DNA of 64,000 nucleotides from Plantactinospora mayteni (GCF_016862935.1 NZ_BONX01000012.1:1-64000); one strand, 5' to 3'. Counted from the first letter of the stretch, positions 34,154 through 45,040 are shown. The notes: generated by a model from the letters alone, not told the origin. Made by a program: numbers and translations.

Positions 34154-35088
34154 GCAGGATGATCGCGCTCGGCCACTACCAGCCGTCGCGGATACTCACC
34201 AACGACGACCTGGCCCAGATCGTCGACACCAACGACACCTGGATCCGCGAGCGGGTCGGCATCGTCACCCGGCGAATCGCCGACACCGAGACCGTCGCCG
34301 ACATGGCCGCCGCCGCGGCCGACAAGGCGCTGGCCAACTCGGGGCTGGCCGCCTCCGACATCGACCTCGTCGTGGTGGCCACCTGCTCGGCCGTGGACCG
34401 CAGCCCGAACACCGCCTGCCGGGTCGCCGCCAAGCTCGGCATCGACGCACCGGGCGCGTTCGACGTCAACACCGCCTGCTCCGGTTTCTCGTACGCCCTC
34501 GGCACCGTCGACCACGCCCTGCGGGCCGGCGCCGCCCGCAACGCGATCGTGATCGGCGCGGAGAAGCTCTCCGACTTCACCGACTGGACCGACCGGTCGA
34601 CCTGCATCCTCTTCGGCGACGCCGCCGGTGCCGCCGTGGTCACCGCCAGCGGGGACGACGAGCCGGCCGGCATCGGGCCGGTGGTCTGGGGCTCGGTCCC
34701 GGAGCGCAGCGACGCGGTCCGGATCGAGGGCTGGCGGCCGTACATCCAGCAGGAGGGGCAGTCGGTCTTCCGCTGGGCCACCACCGCGCTCGCCCCGCTC
34801 GCCCTGAAGGCGTGCGAGCGGGCCGGCGTCGCCCCGTCGGAGATCGCCGCGTTCGTGCCGCACCAGGCCAACCTGCGGATCATCGAGGGCATCGCGAAGC
34901 GGCTCGACATGCCGCAGGCGGTGATCGCCAAGGACATCATCGAGTCCGGCAACACCTCGGCGGCGAGCGTGCCGCTGGCCCTCTCCAAGCTGGTCGAACG
35001 CCGGGAGGTGCCGTCCGGCGCCCCGGTCCTGCTGTTCGGCTTCGGCGGCGGCCTCACCTACGCCGGACAGGTCGTCCGGTGCCCCTGA
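34150..35088 (+). CDS. fabH: 3-oxoacyl-ACP synthase III
   Basis: A 312-residue condensing enzyme that starts fatty-acid chains from acyl-CoA primers and malonyl-ACP. The Cys-His-Asn triad is visible: NTACSGFSYALG (Cys about 110), FVPHQANLRIIEG (His about 238) and IIESGNTSAASVPL (Asn about 268). Actinobacterial FabH often takes branched primers, consistent with the branched-chain-type E1 gene elsewhere in the window, but specificity cannot be read here. GTG 34150 overlaps the bridging ORF stop; no strong ribosome site is present, in keeping with coupling. acpP follows after 132 bp. Confidence 0.94.
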   Translation: MSRMIALGHYQPSRILTNDDLAQIVDTNDTWIRERVGIVTRRIADTETVADMAAAAADKALANSGLAASDIDLVVVATCSAVDRSPNTACRVAAKLGIDAPGAFDVNTACSGFSYALGTVDHALRAGAARNAIVIGAEKLSDFTDWTDRSTCILFGDAAGAAVVTASGDDEPAGIGPVVWGSVPERSDAVRIEGWRPYIQQEGQSVFRWATTALAPLALKACERAGVAPSEIAAFVPHQANLRIIEGIAKRLDMPQAVIAKDIIESGNTSAASVPLALSKLVERREVPSGAPVLLFGFGGGLTYAGQVVRCP

Positions 35089-35220
35089 CCGGGTGTTCCG
35101 GGTCCGGAGCGGCGCACCCGCCGTCCCGGCCCCACCCCCATCCACCGGTCACACGCTGACCAGCGGTGGCGGACGGATCCGCCGCCGCAGATATCCATCC
35201 ATGGAGAGGAAAGAACCGTA

Positions 35221-35460
35221 ATGACCCGTGACGAGATCACCGCCGGCCTCGCCGAGATCCTCGAAGAGGTTGCCGGGGTGAGCCCGGACGACGTCGCCGA
35301 GGAGAAGTCGTTCACCGACGACCTCGACGTCGACTCGCTCTCCATGGTCGAGGTCGTGGTGGCCGCCGAGGAGAAGTTCGGCGTCAAGATCCCGGACAAC
35401 GACGTCCAGAACCTCAAGACCGTCGGCGACGCTGTCGCCTACATCGAGGCACAGTCCTGA
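35221..35460 (+). CDS. acpP: acyl carrier protein
   Basis: A 79-residue acidic ACP. DLDVDSLSMVEVVV places the phosphopantetheine Ser at residue 39. It carries the growing acyl chain for FabD, FabH and FabF around it. The ATG has GGAGAGGAAAG upstream, and the 132-bp gap before it may hold its own promoter, which is common because ACP is needed in excess. fabF starts 2 bp after its stop. Confidence 0.96.
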   Translation: MTRDEITAGLAEILEEVAGVSPDDVAEEKSFTDDLDVDSLSMVEVVVAAEEKFGVKIPDNDVQNLKTVGDAVAYIEAQS

Positions 35461-35462
35461 TC

Positions 35463-36689
35463 ATGAGTCGTCCCGACGTCGTCGTCACCGGGCTCGGCGC
35501 GACGACCCCGCTCGGCGGGGACGTCGCGTCGACCTGGGAAGCCATGCTGGCAGGTCGCTCCGGGGTGGGTCCGCTCACCCAGGAGTGGGCCGGGCAGCTT
35601 CCGGTACGCATCGCCGCCCAGCTCGCGGTCGAACCGACCGAGAAACTGGACCGGGTCAAACTGCGCCGGCTCGACCGGTCGGAGGCGATCGCCCTGATCG
35701 CCGCGCACGAGGCGTGGGCGGACGCCGGCCTCGCCGACTCGCCGCCGGACCCGGAGCGGCTCGCGGTGAGCGTCGGCTCCGGGATCGGCGGCGCGCAGAC
35801 CCTGCTCGCCCAGGACGACATCCTGGAGGCGTCCGGGCCGCGGCGGGTCTCCCCGCACACGGTCCCGATGCTGATGCCGAACGGCCCGGCGGCGTGGGTC
35901 GGGCTGGAGTTGGGTGCGCAGGCGGGGGTCCACTCGGTGGCCAGCGCCTGCGCCACCGGAGCCGAGGCGATCGCGCTCGGTCTCGACATGATCCGCTCCG
36001 GCCGCGCCGACGTGGTGCTGGCCGGCGGTACCGAGGCGGTCGTGCATCCGCTGCCGATCGCCGGGTTCGCCTCGATGCGGGCGATGTCGACCCGCAACGA
36101 CGACCCGGAACGCGCCTCCCGCCCGTGGGACAAGGGCCGGGACGGCTTCGTACTGGGTGAGGGGTCCGGCGCGGTCGTGCTGGAACGGGCCGACCACGCC
36201 GCCGCGCGCGGTGCCCGGGTCTACGCCCGGCTGGCCGGCGCCGCGCTCACCTCCGACGGGTACGACATCGTGCAGCCGCACCCCGAGGGGCGCGGCGTGA
36301 TCCGGGCGATCAACATGGCGATCGCCGACGCCGGCATCGATCGTTCGGACATCGTGCACGTCAACGCGCACGCCACCTCCACCCCGGTCGGCGACATCGC
36401 CGAGATCGTCGCGCTGCGGTCCGCGCTCGGCACCCACCCGGTGCTGACCGCGACCAAGTCGATGACCGGGCACCTGCTGGGTGCGGCCGGCGCGCTGGAG
36501 TCGATCGCCACCATCCTGGCCATCCGGGACGGGGTGATCCCGCCGACGATCAATCTCGACGATCCCGACGACGCCCTCGACCTGGACGTCGTCGCGCACA
36601 AGGCCCGGCACATGGACGTACCCGCGGCGCTCAACAACGGGTTCGGATTCGGTGGCCACAACGCGGTTCTCGTCTTCGCGCGGGTCTGA
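35463..36689 (+). CDS. fabF: 3-oxoacyl-ACP synthase II
   Basis: A 408-residue elongating ketosynthase. The catalytic Cys is in VASACATGAEAI (about 163), with His in NAHATSTPVGD (about 303) and KSMTGHLLGAAG (about 337), as in FabF/KasA enzymes. It starts 2 bp after acpP and ends the fab operon. The length is normal. The stop codon lies inside a 25-bp sequence repeated perfectly 31 bp downstream, so the gene end has been locally duplicated. Confidence 0.95.
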   Translation: MSRPDVVVTGLGATTPLGGDVASTWEAMLAGRSGVGPLTQEWAGQLPVRIAAQLAVEPTEKLDRVKLRRLDRSEAIALIAAHEAWADAGLADSPPDPERLAVSVGSGIGGAQTLLAQDDILEASGPRRVSPHTVPMLMPNGPAAWVGLELGAQAGVHSVASACATGAEAIALGLDMIRSGRADVVLAGGTEAVVHPLPIAGFASMRAMSTRNDDPERASRPWDKGRDGFVLGEGSGAVVLERADHAAARGARVYARLAGAALTSDGYDIVQPHPEGRGVIRAINMAIADAGIDRSDIVHVNAHATSTPVGDIAEIVALRSALGTHPVLTATKSMTGHLLGAAGALESIATILAIRDGVIPPTINLDDPDDALDLDVVAHKARHMDVPAALNNGFGFGGHNAVLVFARV

Positions 36690-36755
36690 CCGGCCCGCTC
36701 GACACCAGGGCCGGGTCTGACCGGCCCGCTCGACACGACGGCCGGGCCTGACCGG
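36681..36755. repeat. 31-bp tandem repeat spanning the fabF stop codon
   Basis: CGGGTCTGACCGGCCCGCTC plus GACAC occurs at 36681-36705 and again, without change, at 36712-36736; a third partial copy starts at 36743. Offsets are 31 bp. The first copy contains the fabF TGA. The remainder of the spacer to 36910 is GC-rich with no gene. Confidence 0.85.
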
Positions 36756-36910
36756 TCCGCCGGTCCGCCGGCCCGGCCCGGTCGGCGACACCCCGGCCCC
36801 GACGGGCAGCCGCGGTGTCCCGATCGCCGGCCGTGCCCCGGTTCCGCCAACCCAGGCTGCGAACGACCGATCGTCTGCGGTAGGGTCCGTCGGACTGCGG
36901 AGGAGTAGGC

Positions 36911-37633
36911 GTGGAAGCGACCGAGATCCACAAACTCGCCGCGCTGGAAGATACCCACTGGTGGTATCGCGAGCGGCGCGCACTGCTGGCCCGGGCGCTG
37001 CGCCGGCTCGCCAGCAGTGGCCGGCCGGCCGGCCGGGCCCTGGACATCGGTGCGGCGGGCGGCGGCAACACCCGAGTGCTCAGAGCGCACGGCTGGCAGC
37101 CGGTGGCCCTGGAATACAGCCAGGACGGCGCCCGGATCGCTGCCGAACGTGGTCTGGCCACCATCCGGGCCGACGCCCGGTACCTCCCGTTCTCCTCCGC
37201 CAGCCTCGACCTCGTGGTCGCGTTCGACATCCTGGAGCACTTCGACGAGGACCACCTCGCGGTGGAGGAGATCCGGCGCGCCCTGCGGCCGGGCGGCACC
37301 GCGCTGATCGCCGTACCGTGTGACATGCGGTTGTGGTCGGCGCACGACGTGGCGGTCGGGCACGTCCGCCGCTACGACCGGCAGTCCCTGGCCGCGGTGT
37401 TCGAGAAGGCCGGGCTGGTGATCGACGAGCTGTGGAGCTGGAACGTCCTGCTGCGGCCGGTTGCCGCGTGGCGGCGGCGCAAGTCCACCGGCAGTGATCT
37501 CGACGACCTGCCCGGGGTGGTCAATCTCGGCCTGCGCGTGGTGATCCGGGCCGAGCGCTACCTGCCGGTGAAGGGGCTGCCCGGCGTCTCGTTGATGCTC
37601 CGCGCACACCGCCCGGAATCGGATCGTCCCTGA
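36911..37633 (+). CDS. class I SAM-dependent methyltransferase
   Basis: A 240-residue methyltransferase. The SAM-binding motif I is ALDIGAAGGGNTRVLRAHG near residues 42-60, motif II region is RYLPFSSASLDLVVAFDILEHF, and ALRPGGTALIAVP is the post-motif strand. The N-terminal EDTHWWYRERRALL is typical of methyltransferases linked to glycan or lipid assembly loci. GTG 36911 has GGAGGAG five bases upstream. A second methyltransferase follows 35 bp later and the run continues to an alditol oxidase, suggesting a small operon for a sugar or polyol-containing product. Substrate unknown. Confidence 0.85.
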   Translation: MEATEIHKLAALEDTHWWYRERRALLARALRRLASSGRPAGRALDIGAAGGGNTRVLRAHGWQPVALEYSQDGARIAAERGLATIRADARYLPFSSASLDLVVAFDILEHFDEDHLAVEEIRRALRPGGTALIAVPCDMRLWSAHDVAVGHVRRYDRQSLAAVFEKAGLVIDELWSWNVLLRPVAAWRRRKSTGSDLDDLPGVVNLGLRVVIRAERYLPVKGLPGVSLMLRAHRPESDRP

Positions 37634-37668
37634 GCCGGTCCCACCCCGGACCGAAGGAGGAGAAGCAG

Positions 37669-38301
37669 ATGCTGGCAGGGGTCAAGGGCCTGCTCGGCCA
37701 CGTTTCGCTGTATGTCGCACTCCAGCGCGGCCTGGGCGCCGACCGGCTGCGCTACCGCTGCCTGGACGAGCTGGCGCTCTCCGACGGCGACACCGTCATC
37801 GACGTCGGCTGTGGCCCGGCCTACTACTTCGAACGGCTCCCCGAGGTCCGATACTTCGGCTTCGACACCGCGCCCCGCTACATCGAGTACGCACAGCGCC
37901 GCTGGGGCAGTGACCGGGCCGAGTTCCACTGCGAGATCTTCGGCGAGCAGCACCTGGCCAAGATCCCGCCGGCCAACGCCGTACTGCTGCTGGGCCTGCT
38001 GCACCATCTCTCGGACGAGGATTCCCGGCACCTGCTGCGGGTGGCCGGCAAGGCGCTGGCGCCGGGCGGCCGGGTGATCGCTGTCGACACCTGCTTCGAG
38101 CCTCGGCAGGGCGCGGTGTCGCGGTGGATGTCGAAGAACGACCGCGGCGAGCACGTCCGCACGCCGGAGGGCTTCGTCACGCTCGCCAAGGAGGCGTTCA
38201 CCGACGTCGACGGCGAGATCATCGACGACGCCACCCGGATCCCGTCCAGTTTCTGGATGATGCGGATGCGGGATCCCGTGCTGGCCGCGCAGCCGAGCTG
38301 A
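37669..38301 (+). CDS. class I SAM-dependent methyltransferase
   Basis: A 210-residue methyltransferase with motif I DTVIDVGCGPAYYFERLP near residues 43-60 and LLLGLLHHLSDEDSRHLL as the motif II/III region; LAPGGRVIAVDTCF follows. It resembles the type that methylates a small or lipid-linked substrate; the exact target is unknown. ATG 37669 is preceded by AAGGAGGAG. It is probably co-transcribed with the methyltransferase upstream (35 bp) and the alditol oxidase downstream (23 bp). Confidence 0.84.
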   Translation: MLAGVKGLLGHVSLYVALQRGLGADRLRYRCLDELALSDGDTVIDVGCGPAYYFERLPEVRYFGFDTAPRYIEYAQRRWGSDRAEFHCEIFGEQHLAKIPPANAVLLLGLLHHLSDEDSRHLLRVAGKALAPGGRVIAVDTCFEPRQGAVSRWMSKNDRGEHVRTPEGFVTLAKEAFTDVDGEIIDDATRIPSSFWMMRMRDPVLAAQPS

Positions 38302-38324
38302 ACGACCCCTGACAGGGGTTGTAG

Positions 38325-39608
<1,284 letters not shown>

Positions 39609-39627
39609 CCTCGGGGCGCTCGACGGC

Positions 39628-41907
39628 TCAGGAGAGCTGGTAGACCGCCATCCGGCCGTTCTCGTAGCGCAGCCGGGCCAGCCGGCCCAACTCCGGGGAC
39701 TCCGTACCCACCGACCGGTCCACCACCAGCCAACGTACGGCGTGCCGGTCCCGCAGCTCCCGCAGCCCGGCCTCGGTCGGCGCGCTGAACGCCTCGTCGT
39801 TGCGCCGCAACAGCTCCTGGTCCCAGAACGGGGTGTACGCCCCCGACGACGCCACCCGGGGCGCGAACCCCCAGCCCTCGACCAGTACCCGGCGTTCGGC
39901 GTACGCGCTGAGCCAGAACGAGCGGGCGTCGCACCAGCCGTTCACCACCGCCAGGCAGTGCACGTTGGTCGCGAGTACGTCGCCGGGTTGGCTGTGGTCC
40001 CGGGCCCACCGGGCGGCGTCGACCCGGCTCTTCGGCAGCGCGATGTTGGCGTACGCGCCGCCGTTCGGGGAGCGTTCCGACTTGCGCATGTCCATCAGCA
40101 GGCCGGGTGCCCCGACCACCAGGACGGCGGTGAGCAGGGCGATCGCGCCCCGCTTGTGCAGCGCGGCGATGCCGAGGCTGGCCGGCAGCCAGATCCCGGC
40201 GGCGATCACCGCCAGCACGGCGAGACCGGCCGACCACCAGAGCAGTGGCCGCAGCCAGTCGAACATGGTCTCCCCGGTGGCCGGCTCGGCGTACCGGAAC
40301 TGGAGCGCGACCAGCACGGCGGCCAGGCCGAGCGCGCCGAGCCCGAGTACCGTGCCGGAGCGCCGGGTCAACCGGGCCCGCTCGGCGACCAGCACATAAC
40401 CCCAGGCGGAGATCACCACTGCGAAGGCGAAGCCGGCCCGGGTGAAGTACTGGTTCCCTCCGCCGGGCTGGCGCAGCAGCAGGTAGAGCGCCGGTCCGGC
40501 CAGCGCGCCGCCGAGCAGGAACCACTGCACCGGTTCGAGCCGGCCCCGGCGCAGCCAGAGCAGCGGCAGCATGCCCACCACCCGGAGCTGCATGTTCACC
40601 ACGAAGGCGGCGAACACGGCGAGCACCGCCAGCACGCTGGGCCAACCGCCCGGCGGCGGCGTCCAGTACGGCTCCAGGCTGCTCGCCCACGGATCGACCG
40701 CCAACCCGTACGACTTGAACCGGTAGAGCACGGCGGTGGCGAAGAGTTGCGCGGCGGCGGTGGCCAGTCCCGCCCCGACCACCGCCCAGGGGATCCGTCG
40801 GGTGGCGATCAGCAGCGCGACCGCGGTGACCGCCAGCGCCAGCCCGACCACCGGCAACGAGCTGGCCTTCGCCCCGCTGGAGGCGAGCATCAGCAGCGGG
40901 GCGAGTACAAACGCGCCCCGGCCGATCGCCGCCACCGGCCGGTCCGGACGCCGGTCCACCACGTCGGCGAGTACGGCGATCAGCGCGATCAGCAGCACCC
41001 AGCTATAGATCATCGACATGCCGTGCCAGATCACGAACGACGCCTGGGTGCCGAACGGCATCGTCACCGGGTCGGTGAAGTTGGTCTCGCCGACCACGAA
41101 GAAGAGCACCGCGGCGATCGCCCCGACCGCCGGGCGCCCGCTGACCCGCCAGCCCAGCACGGCGGTGAGTACGATCGCCGCCGCGCACAGCGCCGGGATG
41201 GTCAGCCGCAGCGCCACCACCGGCAGGTCGATCCCGCCGATCAGGCTGGTCGCGGCCATGTGCACGTAGCCGAACCAGTGGTAGTCGAGCGGTTCGGCGG
41301 CGACCTGGGGCAGGTGGATCGGGAACTGGTGCTTCGCCTCCCCGGCCAGCGAGAGCTGGTAGGCGAGGTCGAGGTATTGGTGGGTCTCCTCGGAGGTGGG
41401 CAGGATCGGGTTGCGTTCCAGGAAGGTGCTGGAGAGATAGGTGGTGAAGAACGCCACCGCGCCGGCCACCGACCACGACCAGCCGACCGGGGTGGGCCGG
41501 TAGTCCCGGACCAGCCAGTGCCGGCGCAGCCGGGGCACCGCCAGGAAGAGCCCGACGATCGCCGCCGGCCAGGTCCAGAGCCAGCCGGCGAGGCCGAGCC
41601 AGGCGTACAGCGCCCAGGCGGGCAGCTCCAGCACCAGCCCGACGGCGGCGCCCATCGCCACGTCCTCGACCAGGGTGTGCGGCCGGCGGCGCAGCGCCCG
41701 GTAGACCAGGGTGCCGGGCAGGATCAGCGCCAGCAGCAGGTAGCCGGCGTACCGGACGATGTCGGCGGGGTCGGTGTCGGCGGCCAGCAGCACCGCGGCG
41801 AAGTAGCCGGCGCCGGCCAGCAGCGGCGCCCAGCGGAGCAGCGCGGGCGCACGCGGCGGCGCGGCCGGAGCGGAGGAGTCCGCCACCGCCGCTTCGGTAG
41901 CGGTCAC
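39628..41907 (-). CDS. polytopic membrane protein, GT-C-like
   Basis: A 759-residue protein with about 13-15 membrane helices and a soluble C-terminal domain of about 130 residues (SRVDAARWARDHSQPGDVLATNVHC ... RWLVVDRSV). This shape fits lipid-linked-sugar glycosyltransferases of the GT-C fold, although I see no exact family signature; the loop after helix 4-5 (TSEETHQYLDLAYQL, LDYHWFGYVHMA) could be the active-site side. It starts at GTG 41907, which overlaps the stop of the upstream GT2 gene (GTGA). A GT2 dolichyl/polyprenyl-phosphate sugar synthase coupled to a GT-C transferase is a known pairing for cell-surface glycosylation. Confidence 0.65.
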   Translation of the reverse strand: MTATEAAVADSSAPAAPPRAPALLRWAPLLAGAGYFAAVLLAADTDPADIVRYAGYLLLALILPGTLVYRALRRRPHTLVEDVAMGAAVGLVLELPAWALYAWLGLAGWLWTWPAAIVGLFLAVPRLRRHWLVRDYRPTPVGWSWSVAGAVAFFTTYLSSTFLERNPILPTSEETHQYLDLAYQLSLAGEAKHQFPIHLPQVAAEPLDYHWFGYVHMAATSLIGGIDLPVVALRLTIPALCAAAIVLTAVLGWRVSGRPAVGAIAAVLFFVVGETNFTDPVTMPFGTQASFVIWHGMSMIYSWVLLIALIAVLADVVDRRPDRPVAAIGRGAFVLAPLLMLASSGAKASSLPVVGLALAVTAVALLIATRRIPWAVVGAGLATAAAQLFATAVLYRFKSYGLAVDPWASSLEPYWTPPPGGWPSVLAVLAVFAAFVVNMQLRVVGMLPLLWLRRGRLEPVQWFLLGGALAGPALYLLLRQPGGGNQYFTRAGFAFAVVISAWGYVLVAERARLTRRSGTVLGLGALGLAAVLVALQFRYAEPATGETMFDWLRPLLWWSAGLAVLAVIAAGIWLPASLGIAALHKRGAIALLTAVLVVGAPGLLMDMRKSERSPNGGAYANIALPKSRVDAARWARDHSQPGDVLATNVHCLAVVNGWCDARSFWLSAYAERRVLVEGWGFAPRVASSGAYTPFWDQELLRRNDEAFSAPTEAGLRELRDRHAVRWLVVDRSVGTESPELGRLARLRYENGRMAVYQLS

Positions 41908-43208
41908 CGGACCACCCGCGCGCCACCGTTACGGCTGGCCGCGTCTCCGGGATCCCGTTCGGCCGGCGTCGCCGAGTGCTGTTCGGCCGGCGTCGCCGCA
42001 TCCCGTTCGGCCGGCGTCGCCGAGTGCTGTTCGACGGCCTCCCGGGCGGCCGGCGCCGTCGGGGTGCGGTCGCCGCTCTCCGGCGCGTCCGGCGCGGCGG
42101 GACGGTGACTGCGGCTCTCCGGGACCTCCGGTGCGGCGGGGCGGTGATCCCGGCTCGCCGGCACGTCCGGGGCGGCGTCGGCCGGGGTACCGGTCGGGTC
42201 GGCCGGTGTACCTGTCAGTGCCTCGGCCACCAGGTCCGGCTCCTCGACCCGCAGGGCCGGCTCCTCGGCCGGGTTGGCGGTGTCGGAGCCGACGAAGTAG
42301 GCCGGTCGGCCCTGCACCGCCGCGTAGATCCGGGCGATGTACTCGCCGAGCAGCCCGAGGCAGAGCAACTGGACGGCGCCGAGGAAGAGCACCGCGACGT
42401 AGAGCGAGGCCCAGCCGGCAACGGTCGAGTCGCGGAGGTACATCACGACCGCGAAGACCACCATGACCAGGCAGAGCAGCATGCCACCGGCACCGAGCCA
42501 GGTCGCCGCCCGCAGTGGCGCCCCGGAGAAGCTGGTGATGCTGTCGGTGGCCAGCCGGAACATCCGGGACAGCGAGTATTTGGTGCTGCCCGCCGCCCGC
42601 GCCTCGCGGATGTAGCTCACCTCGCCGCTGGGGAAGCCCAGCCAGGGCACCACCAGCCGGAGCACCGGGCGACGTTCGGGCAGCCCGCGCAGTGCCTCGA
42701 TGGTGGCCCGGCTGAGCAGCCGGAAGTCACCCGCCTGGGCCGGTACGGCGTTGCCGACGAGCCGGCGCACCAGCCGGTAGTAGAGGCCCGCGGTGGAGCG
42801 CTTGAACCAGGTGTCGGTGGAGCGGTCGCCGCGTACCCCGTAGACGATGTCCAGGCTCTCGGCACGGGCCAGCCGCAGCATCTCGACCAGTATCTCCGGC
42901 GGGTCCTGGAGGTCGGCGTCGATGCTGGCGACGTAGGCGCCCCGGGCCCGGAACAGGCCGGCGATCAGCGCCGCCTGGTGACCGCTGTTCCGGCGCAGCC
43001 GGACGACCCGCAGTTCGGGCCAGCCGCGACGCATCCCGACCAGGATCGCCGGGGTGGCGTCGCTGCTGCCGTCGTCGACCGCGACCACCTCGTACGGCTC
43101 GCCGAGCCCGTCGAGCACCGGCCGCAGCCGTTCGACCAGCAACGGGAGGACACTCTCCTCGTTGTAGATCGGTACGACCACGGACAGGGTCGGCTCCCGG
43201 CTCGTCAC
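41904..43208 (-). CDS. family 2 glycosyltransferase (GtrB/DPM-like) with two membrane helices
   Basis: A 434-residue enzyme. The GT2 domain begins LSVVVPIYNEESVLPLLVERL and has the DxD-type ASIDADLQDPPE. Two helices follow (LGAGGMLLCLVMVVFAVVMYL and ASLYVAVLFLGAVQLLCLGLLG), as in polyprenyl-phosphate sugar synthases. A low-complexity C-terminal tail from about residue 335 has repeated PAAPEVPES and ATPAERD units not found in the core family. It likely makes a polyprenyl-phosphate hexose for the coupled GT-C-like protein. GTG 43208 is chosen; the longer frame to 43307 has no support. Confidence 0.85.
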   Translation of the reverse strand: MTSREPTLSVVVPIYNEESVLPLLVERLRPVLDGLGEPYEVVAVDDGSSDATPAILVGMRRGWPELRVVRLRRNSGHQAALIAGLFRARGAYVASIDADLQDPPEILVEMLRLARAESLDIVYGVRGDRSTDTWFKRSTAGLYYRLVRRLVGNAVPAQAGDFRLLSRATIEALRGLPERRPVLRLVVPWLGFPSGEVSYIREARAAGSTKYSLSRMFRLATDSITSFSGAPLRAATWLGAGGMLLCLVMVVFAVVMYLRDSTVAGWASLYVAVLFLGAVQLLCLGLLGEYIARIYAAVQGRPAYFVGSDTANPAEEPALRVEEPDLVAEALTGTPADPTGTPADAAPDVPASRDHRPAAPEVPESRSHRPAAPDAPESGDRTPTAPAAREAVEQHSATPAERDAATPAEQHSATPAERDPGDAASRNGGARVVR

Positions 43209-43327
43209 CGCCCGTACACCCCCAGTCTCCAGATCACCGGACAGCCGAACGCTACCAGCCAGCCCAGTGACCGATCTCACCAGCGGCCCGGGCTCACCAT
43301 CGACCACGGCCCGGGCTCGGCGGTCGG

Positions 43328-45040
43328 TCAGGAGCAGCTCGTCCGGGGCAGGCCGCCCACCGGCACCGGGGACCGCCCGGTCGGCCGGGCCTTTCCGGCC
43401 AGTACCTCGGCGAGCGCGGTCAACGAGGCCGAGTTCGACGAGTACGTCGCCAGCAGCACCTTGGACTTGGCCCGGCCGAGCAGGTACGGGGTGTCCGTCG
43501 CCACCGTCACGGCCGCGTCGGCGCGCAGGTCGGCGGCGGTGTCGTCGTACCCGACGAGGTGCACCACGGCCCCGCCGGACGGGACGACCTTGACCCCGGC
43601 GGCGCTCAGCGCCTGGCTGAGCCGGTCCCGACTCCGCTCCCGGCCGCTCGCCGCGGTCACCGTCACCGGCCCGGTCACCAGCGGCCCGGCGCAGCTACCG
43701 CGCAGCAGGGTGATCGCCGACGTCGACGCCAGGCGGGCGGCCTCCTGGTGGCCGGCGCTGTTCAGCGTGCCCATCTCCGGCCTCGGGTGCTCGGCCAGCC
43801 GGAACTTCAGCGTCAGCACCCGGGTCACCGCCTCCACCAGCCGGGCCCGGGGCAGCGAGCCGTCCCGCAGCGCGGCCAGCACCCCGTCGTACGCCTCGGT
43901 CACGTTCGGCGGCATCAGCACCAGGTCGTTGCCGGCGTTCAGGGCCCGGACGGCGGTCGTCCCGGGCGGCTGCTTCGCCACCGCCGCCATGTCCATCGCG
44001 TCCGTGACCAGCACGCCGGTGAAGCCGAGCTGCCCGCGGAGCACGTCGGTGAGGAGCTTGCGGGAGAAGGTGGCCGGCACCTCCGGGTCGACCGCCCGCA
44101 CGTCGAGGTGCCCGGCCATCACCAGCCAGGCCCCGGCGGCGATCCCGGCCGAGAACGGTGGCAGGGCGGTGGCCTCCAGCTTCTTCCGGTCGGCGGTCAC
44201 CACCGGCAGCCCCTTGTGCGAGTCGGCGGCGGTCTGCCCGTGCCCGGGGAAGTGCTTGAGGGTGGCCGCGACGCCCGCGCCCTGCAATCCGCGTACGGCG
44301 CCGCCGACCTGCGCCCCGGCCGCCTTCGGATCCGACCCGTACGAGCGGGAGCCGATCACCTTGCTGTTCGCGTCGAGTACGTCGGCGCTGGGCGCGAAGT
44401 CGACGTTGACGCCGAGCGCGGCGAGTTCGGTGCCGGCGGCCCGCCAGGCCGACTCGGTGATCGACGGGTCACCGGCCGCGCCGAAGGCCATCGGGCTGGG
44501 CAGGTTGGTCACCCCGTCGGAGATCCGGGTGACCACGCCGAACTCCTGGTCGATGCCGATCAGCGCCGGGGCGGCACCGGCCGGCAGTTTCCCGGCCGCG
44601 TCCTGTAGTCCGGCGGTCAGCTCGCGTACCTGGGCCGGGTTGTCGACGTTGGTGGTCGGGTTGGTGTCGCTGGTCGGGTCGTCGGCGGAGAAGCCGACCA
44701 GGATCAGCCCGCCCAGCCGGTACTTCGCGATCATCTCGGCCGGGGTCTCCACTCCGGCCAGCTTCCGGTTGCCGGCCGCCGAGCCGCCCGACACCTTCGT
44801 CGCCGAGTTGCCGTAGGCGTACGGCATCAGCACCTGGCCGACCAGGTCCTCGTCGGCGAGGGTGCCGACGAGCTGGGCGGCCCGGGCCGCCGGGTCCGGG
44901 GTCGGCGCCGGGGCGGCGCCGGTCGCCGAGGGCGACCCGGCCCCGGGGGGCGCCGGCTCCCGCGAGCCGGCGCAGCCGGAGACGATCAAGGCGGTGACGA
45001 GGGGAAGCACGACGAGAGCGCGCCGGAGGGGAGTCGACAC
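43328..45040 (-). CDS. GH3 beta-N-acetylhexosaminidase-like lipoprotein
   Basis: A 570-residue lipoprotein. The N-terminus carries a signal with lipobox VSGC near residue 23, then a Pro/Ala/Ser linker. The GH3 domain (about 55-395) contains LKHFPGHGQTAADSHKGLP and VLVTDAMDMAAVAK, the latter supplying the nucleophile Asp, as in NagZ-type enzymes. The family hydrolyses terminal GlcNAc from peptidoglycan fragments or glycans outside the membrane. The C-terminal domain is the GH3 C-like region. GTG 45040 is used. It is 120 bp upstream of the GT2 gene in the same direction. Confidence 0.86.
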   Translation of the reverse strand: MSTPLRRALVVLPLVTALIVSGCAGSREPAPPGAGSPSATGAAPAPTPDPAARAAQLVGTLADEDLVGQVLMPYAYGNSATKVSGGSAAGNRKLAGVETPAEMIAKYRLGGLILVGFSADDPTSDTNPTTNVDNPAQVRELTAGLQDAAGKLPAGAAPALIGIDQEFGVVTRISDGVTNLPSPMAFGAAGDPSITESAWRAAGTELAALGVNVDFAPSADVLDANSKVIGSRSYGSDPKAAGAQVGGAVRGLQGAGVAATLKHFPGHGQTAADSHKGLPVVTADRKKLEATALPPFSAGIAAGAWLVMAGHLDVRAVDPEVPATFSRKLLTDVLRGQLGFTGVLVTDAMDMAAVAKQPPGTTAVRALNAGNDLVLMPPNVTEAYDGVLAALRDGSLPRARLVEAVTRVLTLKFRLAEHPRPEMGTLNSAGHQEAARLASTSAITLLRGSCAGPLVTGPVTVTAASGRERSRDRLSQALSAAGVKVVPSGGAVVHLVGYDDTAADLRADAAVTVATDTPYLLGRAKSKVLLATYSSNSASLTALAEVLAGKARPTGRSPVPVGGLPRTSCS

